In this document: one piece after another, positions 23,442-35,499 of the stretch
How the letters are laid out: each line of letters begins with the position of its first letter
How positions within the stretch are numbered: position 1 is the first letter of the stretch
Source: Adiantum capillus-veneris
Taxonomy: Eukaryota; Streptophyta; Polypodiopsida; Polypodiales; Pteridaceae
Direction: 5' to 3'
DNA: 64,000 nucleotides
NCBI GenBank assembly: GCA_014529385.2
Contig: CM043944.1
Span: 71,314,884 to 71,378,883, forward strand
The notes under the pieces: generated by a model
Databases searched by the model: none
The model's input: the letters and a program-made list of their open reading frames with translations, nothing else
Told to the model about the DNA's origin: nothing
Translations under genes and position numbers: made by a program

Positions 23442-25394
23442 ATGTTCTCTTTAGAGTCAAACTCAGCTTATACAACCTTTGGCATCCCAGCAATAGAGGA
23501 GCATCTGCCCACAATGAATCTTCCAAACTTGCAGTTGATAAATACCAAGCTTGTTGAAAGAGTATGGATGATAGGCCATGAGAGTGTATAGATACGATGA
23601 AAAAAATGAGGTCAACCTTTATAGGTTCTCAGATCCATACCCAGAAGAGCTGACATATTACAAGCTCTTATATGTCTATACATACAGATTTGACTACCAA
23701 TGAGAATCTATAGTTGTTGACAAGGATGGACACGAATACAGAGTTGTAGAAAGAACAAACCAGCACACTGCATTAGACATAAGTGGATATTTGGTCAATG
23801 AAGGACCACAAATACCTCCATCAAACATGAGAATTCCTACAAGAATTCCAAAAGGGGAGCCACTTGGATTCCCTTCTAGAGCGATAATGAGAGATGAAGT
23901 GATCACGGAGATGGAAGACATGCCTTCTCAAGGACCAATCTCCAAGAGAATGACCAATATCTTTGAAGAAGAACCCAGGCATAGTAGAGGGCCTAAAAAA
24001 AGAGAAGGATTGCGAGAGTTGATGGTTAGACTTGTAGACAATCAACAGCTTAGACCATCCTGAGTCCAAAAATGGGTAAATAGGAAATACTCCTAAAATA
24101 AAGATCCAAAAGATCACGTAGCGGCTTTCAAAAGAGTTATTAGAGTAGAGGAAGTTTTGAATTTTGTAACACAGCTTGTGGGATTTGGACTAACTCCGAA
24201 AGATGACGTGGCTACATGGTTCGATTTAGTGGAAAGATGTGATTTTGAGACTCTAGATGAGCTGTTTGAGGAATTCATCAAAGAATTCTTGTAGAAAGGC
24301 ATAGCTCACAATATGGTCTTGCAAATTCACAAATTAAAACAAAAAGAGAGTGAATTAGTTTACAAAGCAGCATTACGGCTCAAGAGATATGTCAAGTTAT
24401 GTCCAAGAGCGGAACTTCCTACACAAGCACGGTTAATGTTGATCTTTATCTAGGGAATGATACATGCGGGTCTTCAAAAGGATATGCATATGATAAGGTG
24501 CCTGACGCTAAATGAATTGATCAAAGAAGCTCTTTATCTGGTAGATAACTATGAGAAATATAAATAAAAGGATTGTAAGAGTCAAGACTATGGCACATCC
24601 TCTTAGCACAATGATTCACAAATGAGTGGGTCCATTGCAAAACCAGCGGCACCTATCGATCAAGAAAATTTTGTCAAATGGTCAAGAGGCTAGTTCCTCT
24701 TGTAAATTTTGATCCAAGGGATAAGTGGTGCAAATTTGAGAGAAAATGGACAAACCATACGAGAGAAGAGTGTTACTATAGCATGGAAAATGCTAGAGAG
24801 AGGTATGTACAACCTATTCCAGTAGCACCTACTCCACCCAGATACGTGATGGGGAATGCGTTAGGTCCAGTTGGAGTTTCAAGACCACAGCTTGTCTTAG
24901 GAAAACAACTGCCACTACCATGTGCTAGAATGCCTATAGACATGAGATATACGCAGATGATGGAAGCACCTCACAAACAAGCACTAGTACTAGCTACAAC
25001 GTGTTATAACAACCAAAGTGGGTACTGCCCTTCAAAGCGACAAAAGATGAGAGAAACACATGGAATGGTGAGGCCGGTACAGCCTCCACCTCCTCCTGTG
25101 TTTTAGCCTGAAGAAAGAAGGTATGAGATGGACAAAAGGAAATTACGATTCATTGTGAATAGAGGCTTAGCTAGATCAGAGCCTGTTTACAGCCAAGAGG
25201 AAATGCAAGAAACAGCTCCTCAACCAAAGGCAGATTATCACAAAAGCCGTGGAAACCACTTGGTCAAACAATGTCCTCAGACGGAGATCACACAAGTAAA
25301 TGCCTATTATCTTGAATGTGGTGTCATTCACTTGATCCCCAAATGTCCAAAAAACCCAAACCAAGTTAGAAAGATCAGCACGAATGTCTCATGA
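23442..25394 (+). pseudogene. gypsy gag with two zinc knuckles, decayed
   Basis: An ATG at 23442 opens MFSLESNSAYTTFGIPAIEE, read on through frameshifts. Near 24090-24300 the capsid domain shows DHVAAFKRVIRVEEV, FGLTPKDDVATWFDLVERC and LDELFEEFIKEF. VKLCPRAELPTQARL and LNELIKEALYLVDNYEKY follow near 24390-24565. Zinc-finger relics are CKFERKWTNHTREECYY at about 24730, and HKSRGNHLVKQCP and CGVIHLIPKCP at 25230-25350. Stops occur at 23582, 24061, 24293, 24451 and elsewhere. Gag would build the particle. It follows the palindrome repeats, which fits a leader-gag order. Confidence 0.8.
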
Positions 25395-25790
25395 ATTTTT
25401 TAGCTACCCAGTAGCTTGGAAAATAAAACCGTCGTACCAGCTCAAGTAGTTACAAGAGCGCAAGCTCAAAAGGAAGCTGCGGAGAATCAAAAGAAAGAGA
25501 AAACAAAAATTGACATGAGTCCAGAGACAAGTGAACCAAAGACCAACGCGCCTAGTTAAAAAACCAAGACCAAACGGAATAGGTGGAAAGCTAGAAAGGC
25601 TAGGATGAAAGCACATAGGGAACAAGAGAAAAAATCCATAGCTGAGGAGCTTACCCAAGCTAAAGAGAAGATAAGACAACATGAGGAAATTTTTGCAAGT
25701 TCTCTTATGCATCGTCCAACAGAATATCCACCGATATGGATAAAAACAAGCTAGTTGTGGATATGTCACATGTCCAAAAATAGTGAAAGA
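25395..25790 (+). pseudogene. charged linker after gag, no domain
   Basis: Plus-strand frames are Lys/Glu/Gln-rich (for example AEELTQAKEKIRQHEE near 25640), like the spacer between gag and pol. No protease or reverse transcriptase catalytic motif is found before the RNase H starts at about 25800, so most of the RT has been deleted. Confidence 0.5.
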
Positions 25791-26254
25791 GGTCATCATG
25801 GGGCATTGTGAATACTACAAAAATTTATCTACATGTACGCAGTCATTGCTAAGCCTCTCTATGGTTTGATTGTAACCTTTGACTAGACAAAAAATTGTGA
25901 GAAATCATTTCAGAAGTTGAAGTAGGGTTTGGTATTAGCACCGATCCTCAAGGCACCAGATCGGAGAGCAAAATCTTTCATGTTCATGTAGATGCCTTCG
26001 CTTTTGTGATTGGATGTGTTTTGGCACAACTTGGTGAAGGGACTATGGAATTTTTTATCTGCTATGCAAACCATCAATTGAACAATGCCGAACAAAACTA
26101 CACAACTACGAAAAGGGAAGGATTGAAAATGGTGTATGCTGTGAAGAAATTCCGTCATTATCTCCTAGCCAGCAAGTTATTTTTCTTTGTGGATCACCAA
26201 GCACTGCTATCTCTCATCAACAAGACATGCAACTCATGCCAAATAATGAGATAG
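25791..26254 (+). pseudogene. gypsy RT tail and RNase H relic
   Basis: Starts in the connection region: GHCEYYKKF-like, IAKPLYGLIVTFDWT, then SFQKLK*GLVLAPILKAPD. RNase H follows: DAFAFVIGCVLAQ, EFFICYANHQLNNAEQNYTTTKREGLKMVYAVKKFRHYLL in several pieces, and FFFVDHQALLSLI. In the family this domain degrades the RNA of the RNA/DNA hybrid. A frameshift near 26000 and a stop at 25923 disable it. Confidence 0.85.
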
Positions 26255-26639
26255 TTCATCATCTTGCTTGAGTTTGACTTCACAGTTCTGGTAAAAAAGG
26301 GGACAACTCATCAACGAGTTGATCATCTCTATGCTACTGAACGGAGAGAATCTTGACAGAATTGAAGATGATTTTCCGGTTGTATATCTCTTTATCCTAG
26401 AAATGATACAAAGATGGAGTGAGAACATAGTCCCACTTTTGTCTATTGGACAATAGACAATAAACCAGAGCAAAATAGTCTGCAGGCACTTAATTGAGCA
26501 AAGCAATCCTTTTCAATTGCTTAGCAGACGACTATATCATAGGGGTTTGGATGGCGTCTTGTGGTTGTGCATAGAGGTCTCTAATATTCCTTTGTACATG
26601 AAAGAAGGACATATCACAATGGGCTTCATCCATCATTGA

Positions 26640-27366
26640 GAAAATCAAAAGATCTCAAAATTTGATAAGAATGGGTTTTCTAGCCTAGAATGAAATTTGA
26701 TGCACACATGTGTGTTAATAATTGCAAATCATGTGCAAGCAGCACCCCCAAGAAATATGTTACACTATTCCAAGTAAAAGTAGCACCCCATTGGAGTAAG
26801 TATATTGTCAACTATTTAAACCAAGTTCACTTTCCTATGAACATGTCTAAAACAAGAATGAAGGCAATTAAAAGTGAAGCACAATCATATGAATTGATTG
26901 GGAACCATATGTACAAATGTTGCAAAGATAATCAACTCAGACTTTGTGTATCAGAAAATGAGCACAAATCGATCTTGTAGGAAGCACATTCAGGGCAAGT
27001 TGATATTTTTACATAATATGGTTTGCCTATAGAAAGTGTGAGTGACCAAGGGACCCATTTTGTTAACAAATTCATTAAGTACTTGCTTAATGAATTCATG
27101 ATCATACATATGAAATGGGCCCCACATCATAGGCAAGATAATGGTCAAGTTGAAAGCACCAACAAAGTCTTAAGTTGTGCATAGTTCTCACTAAAATTGT
27201 GAATGACAATAGATTGGATTGGGATCAAAAGTTGCACTCTGCTATTTGGGCTTATAGAATTGCATACAAATCAATTTTAGGGACTACACCTTATAACATG
27301 ATGTTTAGACTTAATGCCATATTATCCATAGAATTTTTTATCCCAACATTTGTGGATAGCCAATAA
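26640..27366 (+). pseudogene. gypsy integrase relic
   Basis: DAHMCVNNCKSCA near 26700 is the C..C half of the H2C2 zinc finger. YGLPIESVSDQGTHFVNKF near 27020 holds the second catalytic Asp, and HRQDNGQVESTNKVL near 27130 the catalytic Glu. DWDQKLHSAIWAYRIAYK near 27220 and GTTPYNMMFRLNAILSIEF near 27285 close the domain. The segment with the first catalytic Asp is missing: the frame jumps from the zinc finger to a DNA stretch ending near 27010. Defective. Confidence 0.85.
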
Positions 27367-27368
27367 AC

Positions 27369-28356
27369 TTGAATGGACAGGACATGAATGGACCCTTCGT
27401 GATTTTACTCCATATCACTAGGTGGGGCCATGAAGCTTGCTACATTGGATGGATAGGAAATGCCAAATTGTATAAATGGGTGCAAAATTTAAAAATATCA
27501 CTTGTCATTGACTCAAGAAATGCAAAAGGGCACATGCAGCTAGAAATAGGAAGGAAAAGAAACAACTCAAGATTCAACATGCACAATAAGCAGCAAGGGA
27601 ATGAGCAACCTAGAGGAAACACAAAATTTATCATCATTGAGGAGGATGAAGAAAATGTGGATCCATACATTTCTATAAAGCTAGAAACCAGAATGTTACC
27701 TAGTCATGCATTGATCAACTCTGGTGCTCAAATGAATACAATCAGTTGGAATCTTTACTAGCAAATTCCATAATTGATCCTACACTCCTTGCCAAGATCA
27801 ACTCTGGTGCTCAAATGAATACAATCAGTTGGAATCTTTACTAGCAAATTCCATAATTGATCCTACACTCCTTGCAAAGAACATTTAGAGGATTCAAGGG
27901 ACCTATCAGTACTGCTACAATTTTTGTGGAGCTCACAGTACACATCAATGGATATAAATGTCCCCAAAATTTTTTGGATTTCCACCAGATGCCACAAATA
28001 GCCAGCTAATACTGGGAACACCATGGCAACGCAAATGCAATGCGTGTATACAATGATCTGACAACCAGGTGTATGTTACTATGGAGAGTCAATTATTGTG
28101 TGTCAATTTCTCTTTCACGGGAAATACCAAGTATCTTTCCGAGAAATCCAGCAGCAAGGTCAAGAATGATTCTGACGGTGTGACTGTGGTCGAGACAAAA
28201 CACTCGATACAAGCTACTACCGTTGTTGGGTCCATAGATAGCCTTGAAGTTGCACTTGCTAGACATCCATTCGCTTCAAAAAAAATTGCGAAGATGCAAC
28301 CACCTATCTCAAAGAGCAATTACATCAATTTAATTACCAAAAATTTTATCAAATAA
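27369..28356 (+). pseudogene. gypsy gag end and aspartic protease, out of order
   Basis: A basic Gln/Asn-rich stretch (27480-27640) is followed by IIIEEDEENVDPYISIKLE, then SHALINSGAQMNTISWNLY near 27705. This is the retropepsin active site with Asn where Asp-Ser-Gly is expected. After an 83-bp duplication the protease continues: VELTVHINGYKCPQNF near 27930 and QLILGTPWQRKCN near 28005. A last frame runs from 28069 to 28356. In intact gypsy elements protease precedes RT and integrase; here it follows integrase. Confidence 0.75.
27713..27878 (+). repeat. 83-bp tandem duplication in the protease relic
   Basis: 27713-27795 recurs at 27796-27878, nearly identical. It duplicates the active-site segment and shifts the frame. 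Confidence 0.95.
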
Positions 28357-28786
28357 ATCAAGACTTGGCAATTAAACCGGCAAAATAGGTCAAAAATTGA
28401 CGCAATTGAAATGTGTAAATCCTTGTTTTGAGTACAAAAACGCAGCATTTCATCATTACACGCATCATTTATGCAATCAAAACATTGAATTAACCATGCA
28501 AATTTAAACACTTTTTAGGCATGCACACACTAAAAAATTGGCAGTTTTTACCAATCTTTAGGCGCGCACACAAAAGAGTTAAACTTGCGCAAGGGGTTAG
28601 TGAGAAATTAGAGTGTGTAAACACACAATTGGCAAGATATGGTCACACATTAGGGAATTATGAACACAATGCTGCATGCACACACATTCAAAATCCACAA
28701 AAACATAAACACACAAGTGAATTACTAGTGAAATTAGTGAGGGAACGCATTCCTTTATGACACAATTACACTAGCGTAGGCCATCG
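28357..28786. other. no gene seen; probable leader of a minus-strand element
   Basis: AT-rich, with repeated gcacacac-type words. It lies downstream, on the minus strand, of the PBS at 28787-28806. Confidence 0.45.
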
Positions 28787-28806
28787 TCCCCGACAACAGC
28801 GCCAAA
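28787..28806 (-). promoter_or_regulatory. primer binding site of gypsy type (TGGCGC class)
   Basis: Minus strand TTTGGCGCTGTTGTCGGGGA is close to the well-known plant gypsy PBS TTTGGCGCCGTTGCCGGGGA. It is preceded by an LTR-like end, ...CCCCAACA. It belongs to a minus-strand element, unlike the plus-strand gypsy remnant to its left. Confidence 0.75.
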
Positions 28807-29548
28807 TGTTGGGGGTCCCATCGTTGCAACAGCGCCAATGACCAACAAAATTATCAATCCGGAGGGATGAGCTACCTGGCTAGGGCAAAAAAGCAGCTGG
28901 TGAAATAGAAATGGAATACAATGGCATATATATAAAAAGGCGTCATAAATGTAGGTGATGATTATGATGAATTCACCTATGCCTTTGGCACACACAAAGA
29001 CATTTTTGCATATGTCTCCAACAAAAATAACAACTTCTTGCCAAGAGATTTTAAAGCCATCTCATGCATTCCCTAGAACCAACACCTCTACTCAGTCATG
29101 CCCTATTACTTCTCGTTGCGTTCTCTAGAAAAGGCTGTCACATTGTCTTCGAGGGTGAGAGTCACACCGCTTAGATTTGGGAAGGTGAGTTGTAGGGCAC
29201 TCATTTTTGTAGGTGATACATCGCTAGCTAGATCTACCTGGTCCATATGGTGAAGACTAAGGTGAACTCATTGTTAGAGGGCTTAGGTGCTTATAGATGG
29301 CATACCATTTGGGATAGAACACCTATAGGACACGACACCTGAGCCGTGGTAGTCTTCTCGATAATCTCTTCTTCAAACTACGGGGAGACTTTTGCAAAGT
29401 ACACCGCATATGATAGCTTTTCTAAATTAGGCACATAATTAGATTTGTTATCATCGCTACCATAATAAGAGTCAAAGGTATTGTGCTCCTGCTCGTTTGA
29501 AAGGGGGTGCAGTTTGTATCAAGTGAGAACCATAGTGATGGGCAACTT
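28807..29548 (-). mobile_element. LTR-like fragment belonging to the TGGCGC PBS
   Basis: DNA upstream of that PBS on the minus strand. It holds a TATA-like tatatataaaaagg at about 28926. Its far limit cannot be set; the next LTR-like start is at 29549. No gene recognised in 29040-29548. Confidence 0.35.
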
Positions 29549-30300
29549 GTTGGGTAAAGTCCATGCAGCTGCCCGCCCGGACACTGCCTACTCTCCTCTA
29601 AGGCCCCTGTCAGACTGGGGCACCCGCCCCTCTCTCTCTTCGAAGGTGGCCGGAGCTATTGTTGTCACACAAGAACACGGAAAGGCAGATGGCCACGCTC
29701 TGTAGCAAACCGCAAGGCGACATGTGCTACAATTTACGTCTCCCACGCTGACTGTCAGACTCCAACACCCATCATGTCTCTTCGCACGCCCAGTTTTGCA
29801 GATCGTCGTTGCCTTGCGAAGTTGGTCGAGGGTGCAAGGCCTTCCCTCTGACAAAGGCTACAGGCCAAGTTTTCCTTTTCCTCTGCAAATGAGACGCCAC
29901 CATCTTAGCATGGCCAAGTTTTCCTTGCCCCAGTGTGACACGGGCCTAACTCACCAACCCTTTTATTGACCATCTACTAACATAATATGGCGGAAGGGCT
30001 TCTTTTTACACGTGTCGCAATCTACGACCTAAAGGATAAAGTCCAAAACCAAAAAAAGCCCAGTTGCACGCAATAAAGAGGGAGAGAGGGGGAGAGAGAG
30101 AGGCCGCTGAAGGGGGCCGTCCGTACTAGTAAACATATAATAAAGAAGCACACACACAAGGCTCCTTCATGGTGTGTGTTTCCATCGAGCAAGTGAAATC
30201 GAGTTGGAGTCAGCCAGCGATGTTTCACACACACATTGCAGCTATAATAGAAATCTGACAATTGGCAAAAATTTGATTTTGACAGAGATTAAAATTGAAC
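29549..30300 (+). mobile_element. LTR-like start of the copia element to the right
   Basis: TGTTGGGTAAAG at 29549 matches the first bases of the minus-strand copia LTR ending at 35758. Further in, aaacatataataaagaagca near 30131 matches the reverse complement of 35669-35690. So 29549 probably begins a related LTR in plus orientation. GC-rich between 29560 and 29900. No PBS was found. Confidence 0.45.
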
Positions 30301-30334
30301 ATTTCTTTTTAAGATGTGTGTGTTAAGGTGTGTT

Positions 30335-30389
30335 CACACACACACACACACACACATATACACAATCTTCGCATAAAAGCCTCGGTCTC

Positions 30390-30456
<67 letters not shown>
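30335..30456. repeat. compound (CA)n, (TG)n, (GA)n microsatellites
   Basis: CA 30335-30354, TG about 30393-30426, GA about 30427-30456. Confidence 0.95.
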
Positions 30457-30458
<2 letters not shown>

Positions 30459-30581
30459 TTCTACTCGAGACACACATCTCTGATCACCAAGTGTTCTTCA
30501 TCCATGAGTAACCCCGGATGTTCCCAGGGCATCGATCTGGCCCAACACCATCGAGCATCAATAGGTATTGATAGATTTGGC

Positions 30582-30583
<2 letters not shown>

Positions 30584-30663
<80 letters not shown>
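30584..30663. repeat. (GA)n microsatellite, 40 units
   Basis: Pure GA run of 80 bp. Confidence 0.98.
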
Positions 30664-30664
<1 letters not shown>

Positions 30665-31785
30665 ACTTTCTTTCTCGGTGCTTTGCATTGGCGTTTGGCA
30701 TCGATATCGGAGATCATATTGATCATTTTCCTCAACACCAGCATTACTGCGGACAACAACACTCATGACATGCTCGGTTGAGGTACCTCTTCTCATATAG
30801 GAGTGACACCTAGCATTGGCATCAAGCACATCACATATGTTTTGGCCACAGTTTTGGCTTCGACCATTGGTATTTTTGACATTTCTTTTCGACGGCAAAA
30901 ATCGGCATCGGATCCCTAGTCTACACCGACATACAAATTTCCCCACAAGAGATTTACAGGGGGACTTTTGAGTCCATATTCACCAATTTCTCTAGATTTT
31001 CAAACACACACATCAATACAACGTCTTTTCAGGCATTCTTGGCAGTGGTTTTGACATCAATTTTCTCTACAGATGGCTATGCGTTGATAGATGCATATTT
31101 TTTCTAGAGTATACACAGTGCTATTGAGCTCTTTTGAGAGTAGATATCTCCGCACAAATTTTTTCTACTTCATACAACAGTTTTTGGCATTTGTTTGTGC
31201 GTGGTTACTCATGTACGTTGAGTTGTGGATACTATCCATTGTACTCTGTGTAGAGCCATTTTTTGATAGTTTCTCGATCGTTTTTGAGACTTGCACCGAA
31301 AGAGCCCTTTCCAAAACTGGGGCTAGTCATTATGTCTGCTTAGCCTTTTGGAGGGTCATGCGTGAGGTTTTATTGAGCTGAGATATTCTTGAATGTTGAG
31401 ATACCTTCGGTGATACATGTAGTTGGAGTTCCCTATTACGGTACCCTCGCCATATGTTATGCATCTGATCGGATATTTTTCTTGATGCCGAGTATGGCAG
31501 TTGTTTGTTAGTGACAATTGATAGTTTATGTCCAGATCTACTCTCTTGAGTTGGTTTTATACGTTTTATGCATTACTTGGGTTGAACTTTTTCTCCCCAG
31601 ACAAAGGAGACTCTAGCAAATTTTTTCTACAAGTCCGTTTATGCATTTGATGAGTCTTTGAACACTCTTTTGGCTTGAGATTTCATCCTCATTACAAGTG
31701 ATGTTCTATCAAAATCTCAATAGGTTTTCTCGCCATAACTTTTGACCTTTATCTCCATAGTGCTCAAGTCTTGCAAACACAGTAT
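30664..31785. other. leader region upstream of the copia gag; 31190-31650 shared with the gypsy leader
   Basis: No gene recognised. From about 31190 to 31650 it resembles 37720-38130 upstream of the gypsy gag: for example gtgaggttttattgagctg occurs at about 31365 and 37895, followed by matching ttcggtgata and cctcgccata words in the same order. Confidence 0.7.
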
Positions 31786-32360
31786 CTTTTACAGAGAAAG
31801 ACAATTACAATATTGGAAAATTCGACGACGTGAATTTCTATATATGGAAATAGAAAATTCAAGATATGGTGATCGAAAAATGTCAATTCTATAGATCTGA
31901 TCTTTGAGTGTACAGAGGAAGATGGCTATACAGAAGTGTAGTGGAAAATGCTTAATGCAAAAGCCAGGTCTACTATTTGCTTACATGTAGCCGAGTCTGT
32001 ATACTTTACCATAGCTGACAAAGCTACTGCTAAATGCTTATGGGATAAGTTGTGCAATACATATGATAGCAAAATCACAAGTAACAAGGTGTACTTAATG
32101 AGAAGCTTTTCAAGCTTCCCACAAAAGAAAGTGAAAAAATTTTGAGTACTTGAATACATTTAATGTACTTTTTATTCGGTTGACATCACAAGGGCTGGAC
32201 TTTAACAATGAATTGTGGTCCATCTTCTTACTATGATGTCTACCCTCTACATGGGACATATTTTGCATAGAGATTAACAACTCTATGCTGGAGGGCAAGT
32301 TGGCATATGATGTTGTGGTTTCTAGTCTAGCTAGTGAAAGATGCACTGGAAGTCAATGGA
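31786..32360 (+). pseudogene. copia gag remnant
   Basis: Begins near DNYNIGKFDDVNFYIWK*KIQ (stop for the expected Trp or Arg), the N-terminal capsid motif. NAKARSTICLHVAESVYF and TAKCLWDKLCNTYDSK (31950-32075) follow, then LMRSFSSFPQKK, all UBN2-like. Several stops and a shift near 32145. It leads into a basic zinc-knuckle region at 32400-32530. Confidence 0.8.
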
Positions 32361-33070
32361 GCCTGCAAATCAAGGTGATGCATATATTGCCCACTGGCCA
32401 GTAGCAAAGGCCAAAGAGGTCGCACTCATAATCGTGCCAAAAGTAAGGCCCGTGGGAATTTTCAAAGAAAATCTTTGTGCAATATTGAGTGCTACCATTT
32501 CCATAAGAAAGGATACTTGAAGAAAGAATATCACACATGGAAAAGAGACAAGAAATAGTCTCAAGACAACAAAAAGTCTGACAATGACAACAAGGGAAAA
32601 GCTAAGATTGAGGAGCTCAATGTGATAGAGCTTCCCACAATTACAAATGTGCCTAAGATTCATCGTTCCTTAGATGTTCTCGTCTTTACAATAGTTCTTA
32701 GTCGAGATGCTCTTATTACACAAGATGATAGCCTTTATAAGAATTGGGTCATAGATTTTGGAGCCTGTTTCCACATGACATCTCATAGAGAATGGTTGTC
32801 TACGTATGCACATACTTATGGCAAAGTCAATCTCGATGATTCCTATGATCTTGAGATACATGGTTTTAGAGACATTAAGCTAATCATACAAAATAACATG
32901 GAATTTCTAATCAAGAATGTCAGACATGTTGCCAAGTTAGCAAAAAGTTTGATATCTGCTAGTCAGCCACCTTCAAGAATGGTTCATGGTCAATTCAAAA
33001 GGGAAAATTTTTTATTCTTCGAGGAGGTCAGAAAAATGGAATGTTTTACTCTATGTTTGTTTCGTGTGTA
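32361..33070 (+). pseudogene. copia zinc knuckle and protease relic
   Basis: The knuckle is CNIECYHFHKKGYLKKEYHTW near 32490 (C2H.. with the last Cys lost). In the 32622-33071 frame, WVIDFGACFHMTSHREW is the protease active site with DFG in place of DSG; FLIKNVRHVAKLAKSLIS follows. In active relatives this enzyme cuts the polyprotein. The Ser-to-Phe change next to the catalytic Asp and an upstream stop mean it is dead. Confidence 0.85.
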
Positions 33071-34204
33071 AAAGAGGATTGGCTACCATCTGCTGAGTTG
33101 TGGCATAGCTGGCTAGGCCATATGAGCCAAAGGGGAATGAAAATCCTAGCTCGTTTTGGTTACTTTCCCACATTAAGTTATTCCTACTTTTCTATGTGTA
33201 AGTATTGCATTTATGGTAAAAATACTAGGACCACCTCATTGCCATTGAATAGGAAACGTTTGCAGCCACTAAAGCTTGTCCATAGCAATGTTTTTAGTCC
33301 CATGCCGACCAAGTATCTAAGGGAGTTGTCTATTTTGTGACTTTCATAAACAATTCCACTAGGAGGGTGTGGGTTTATCCTTTTCAATATAAGGATTAGG
33401 TCTTCTCTACTTTCCACAAATTCTTAGCATTGATAGAGAACCAATCTGGCAAGAATATCAAAAGCTTGACGATTGATATTGGATAACGTCTCCAAGAAGT
33501 TCGATAATTTTTGTAGCAGAAGAGGTTTAAAAAGGCATCTTACTGCAACCAATCAAAATGGAATTGCAAAAATAATGAATCATGCGATTCAAGAACGAGT
33601 CATAACCATGCTTTTGATGGTGAATCTGACTAGAGGCTTTTGGGGCAAAGGTAGTACTGACAATAGTACATATCATCAATAGATCCTCTAATATGTCATG
33701 GAATTACCAGGTTTTAGAGAAGATGTGGTTGGGAAGAAACCACATTATGATCATTTGCGTGTCATTGGATGCGAGGCACAAAGTCACACAAGCGCATTTG
33801 CGTGTCATCAATAGATCCTCTAATATGCCATGGAATTACCAGGTTTTAGAGAAGATGTGGTTGGGAAGAAACCACATTATGATCATTTGTGTGTCATTGG
33901 ATGCGAGGCACAAAGTCACACAAAGCTAGACACAAAGTCACACAAGCGCATTTTTCTTGGTTATGGTGCAGATGGAGAGATGGGATATCATCTCTGGCAC
34001 CCAAAATCTTGCAAAGTAATCCACAGTTCACATGTTACCTTCAATGAGTCAAAGATGCACAAGAAACCTATCAAAGCGGTTGGGTTTAGAAAAGTCACAT
34101 TCGAGGACATTCCCTCAAATCTATGGAAACTCAAACACCTAGTGATTTACCTTCTACTAGTAGTGCTCCAATTTGCAAGGCAAAGAGAAATTTTCATGCT
34201 TTGA
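33041..34204 (+). pseudogene. copia integrase relic
   Basis: LWHSWLGHMSQRGMKILARF and CKYCIYGKN (33100-33220) form the GAG-pre-integrase zinc finger. LVHSNVFSPMPT has lost the first catalytic Asp (SDVFGP in the family). The core is broken, with FCSRRGLKRHLTATNQNGIA near 33510 lacking the usual Glu. ELPGFREDVVGKKPHYDHL, GCEAQSHT and RIFLGYGADGEMGYHLWHP (33830-34010) are the post-core region, and SSHVTFNES ends it. A 132-bp tandem duplication lies within. Confidence 0.85.
33674..33937 (+). repeat. 132-bp tandem duplication in copia integrase
   Basis: 33674-33805 recurs at 33806-33937 with only a few changes. The period keeps the frame (44 codons). A short cacaaagtcacacaa repeat near the right edge marks a further small slip. 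Confidence 0.95.
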
Positions 34205-35112
34205 GATGATCTATCAGATCATCATATCCACTTGAGTGGTTTCAACCAGGGTTGGACTATGTCATGTTGATTAGCTATGGTGAACCATCTTGTTACAAAG
34301 AAGCCATGCAAATGGATGACAAGGTCAAGTCGGAGTAGGCTATGCTATTTGAGTATAACTTGATTGTTAGTAATGAGACATGGGACTTGGTTGAATTGCT
34401 AGAAGGCACACAAGACCTACCTTGGAAATGGGTTCACAAGAAAACTTTTACATCTGATGATCCACAAGCTAAGTACTAGGCTTGATTGATTGCTAAGGGA
34501 TTCAAGAACTAAAAGGGAGTTGATTTTGATGAAATCTTCTTGCTTGTGATCAAGATTACTACATTGCGTACAATGCTTGTCCTAGTAGCCATTGAAGCTT
34601 GTCCAAATGGATGTGAAGACAACTCTTCTTCATGGGGATCTAGAAGAGGATGTTTACATGAAGCAACATGAAGGTTTTGAATAGCCTAGCAAGGACAAGC
34701 TTGTATGCAAACTCAAGAAATAAATTTATGGATTAAACCAGAGTTCAAAACAGTGGTATAAAAAATTTGATGCTTTTATGTGGTCCTAGAGTTTTAGAAG
34801 GAATGAAGAGGATCACTGCTTGTATACAACAAAACTTAGTGATGGTTCTTTGATCGTTCTCATTTTATATGTAGATGACATGCTAATAACAAGAAAGTCC
34901 AATGAGGAGATTGCCAAATTAAAGAAAATGTTGAACAAAAAATTTGCTATGAAGGATTTGGGCAAAGCAAATCATGTCCTTGGTATGCATATCAAGAGAG
35001 ATAGGAAAAGAGGAATTCTTGAGTTATCTCAAGAATCCTACATCCACAAGGTCTTGCAATGTTTCAATATGCAGGGGGGAAGGGCAGAAAGATTATCCCA
35101 AGTCAGATGCTA
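34205..35112 (+). pseudogene. copia reverse transcriptase relic
   Basis: NETWDLVELLEGTQDLPWKWV near 34370 is the RT start. LHGDLEEDVYMKQHEGFE near 34635 is next, then YGLNQSSKQWYKKFD near 34730. In the 34820 frame, LILYVDDMLITRKSNEEI contains the YVDD catalytic box. MKDLGKANHVLGMHIKRDR and YIHKVLQCFNM follow. Stops at about 34338, 34480, 34510, 34681, 34722 and 34787 kill it. Its job would be cDNA synthesis. Confidence 0.9.
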
Positions 35113-35499
35113 AGAGAGTAGAAATGGCAAGTGTGCCATACTCTTCATCTGCTGTTGTAGGGAAGTCTTATGTATGTTGCTATGGTAGCTACGAGGCCAG
35201 ATATTTCATTTGTAGGGGGAGTAGTTAATCAGTATATGGATAATAGTGGCAAGTAAGGATGATATCAACATATTTGAAACTTAGCAAGGAAGAATATGCC
35301 AAGTCAGATTCTAAGAGAGTAGAAATGGAAAGTGTGCCACACTCTTCAACTGTAGGCAGTCTTATGTATGCTACTATGATAGCTATGAGGCCAGACGTTG
35401 CATTTTTAGTGGGAGTGGTTAGTTGGTATATGGATAATACTGGCAAGCAATATTGGACAGCAATGGAACACATCCTCAGATACTTGAAGGGTACAACAA
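35098..35499 (+). repeat. 201-bp diverged tandem duplication at the RT/RNase H join
   Basis: From ccaagtcaga at 35098 and again at 35299, the same segment (KSD..RVEM.SVP, then Y..M..RPD..F) is present twice with about 10-15% differences by eye. The 201-bp period keeps the frame. Confidence 0.85.

Noticed and set aside
29588-29969. Candidate gene in the GC-rich stretch
   Set aside because: Frames on both strands are short, Arg/Ser/Pro-rich and unrelated to any family; the position suggests the LTR beginning at 29549.
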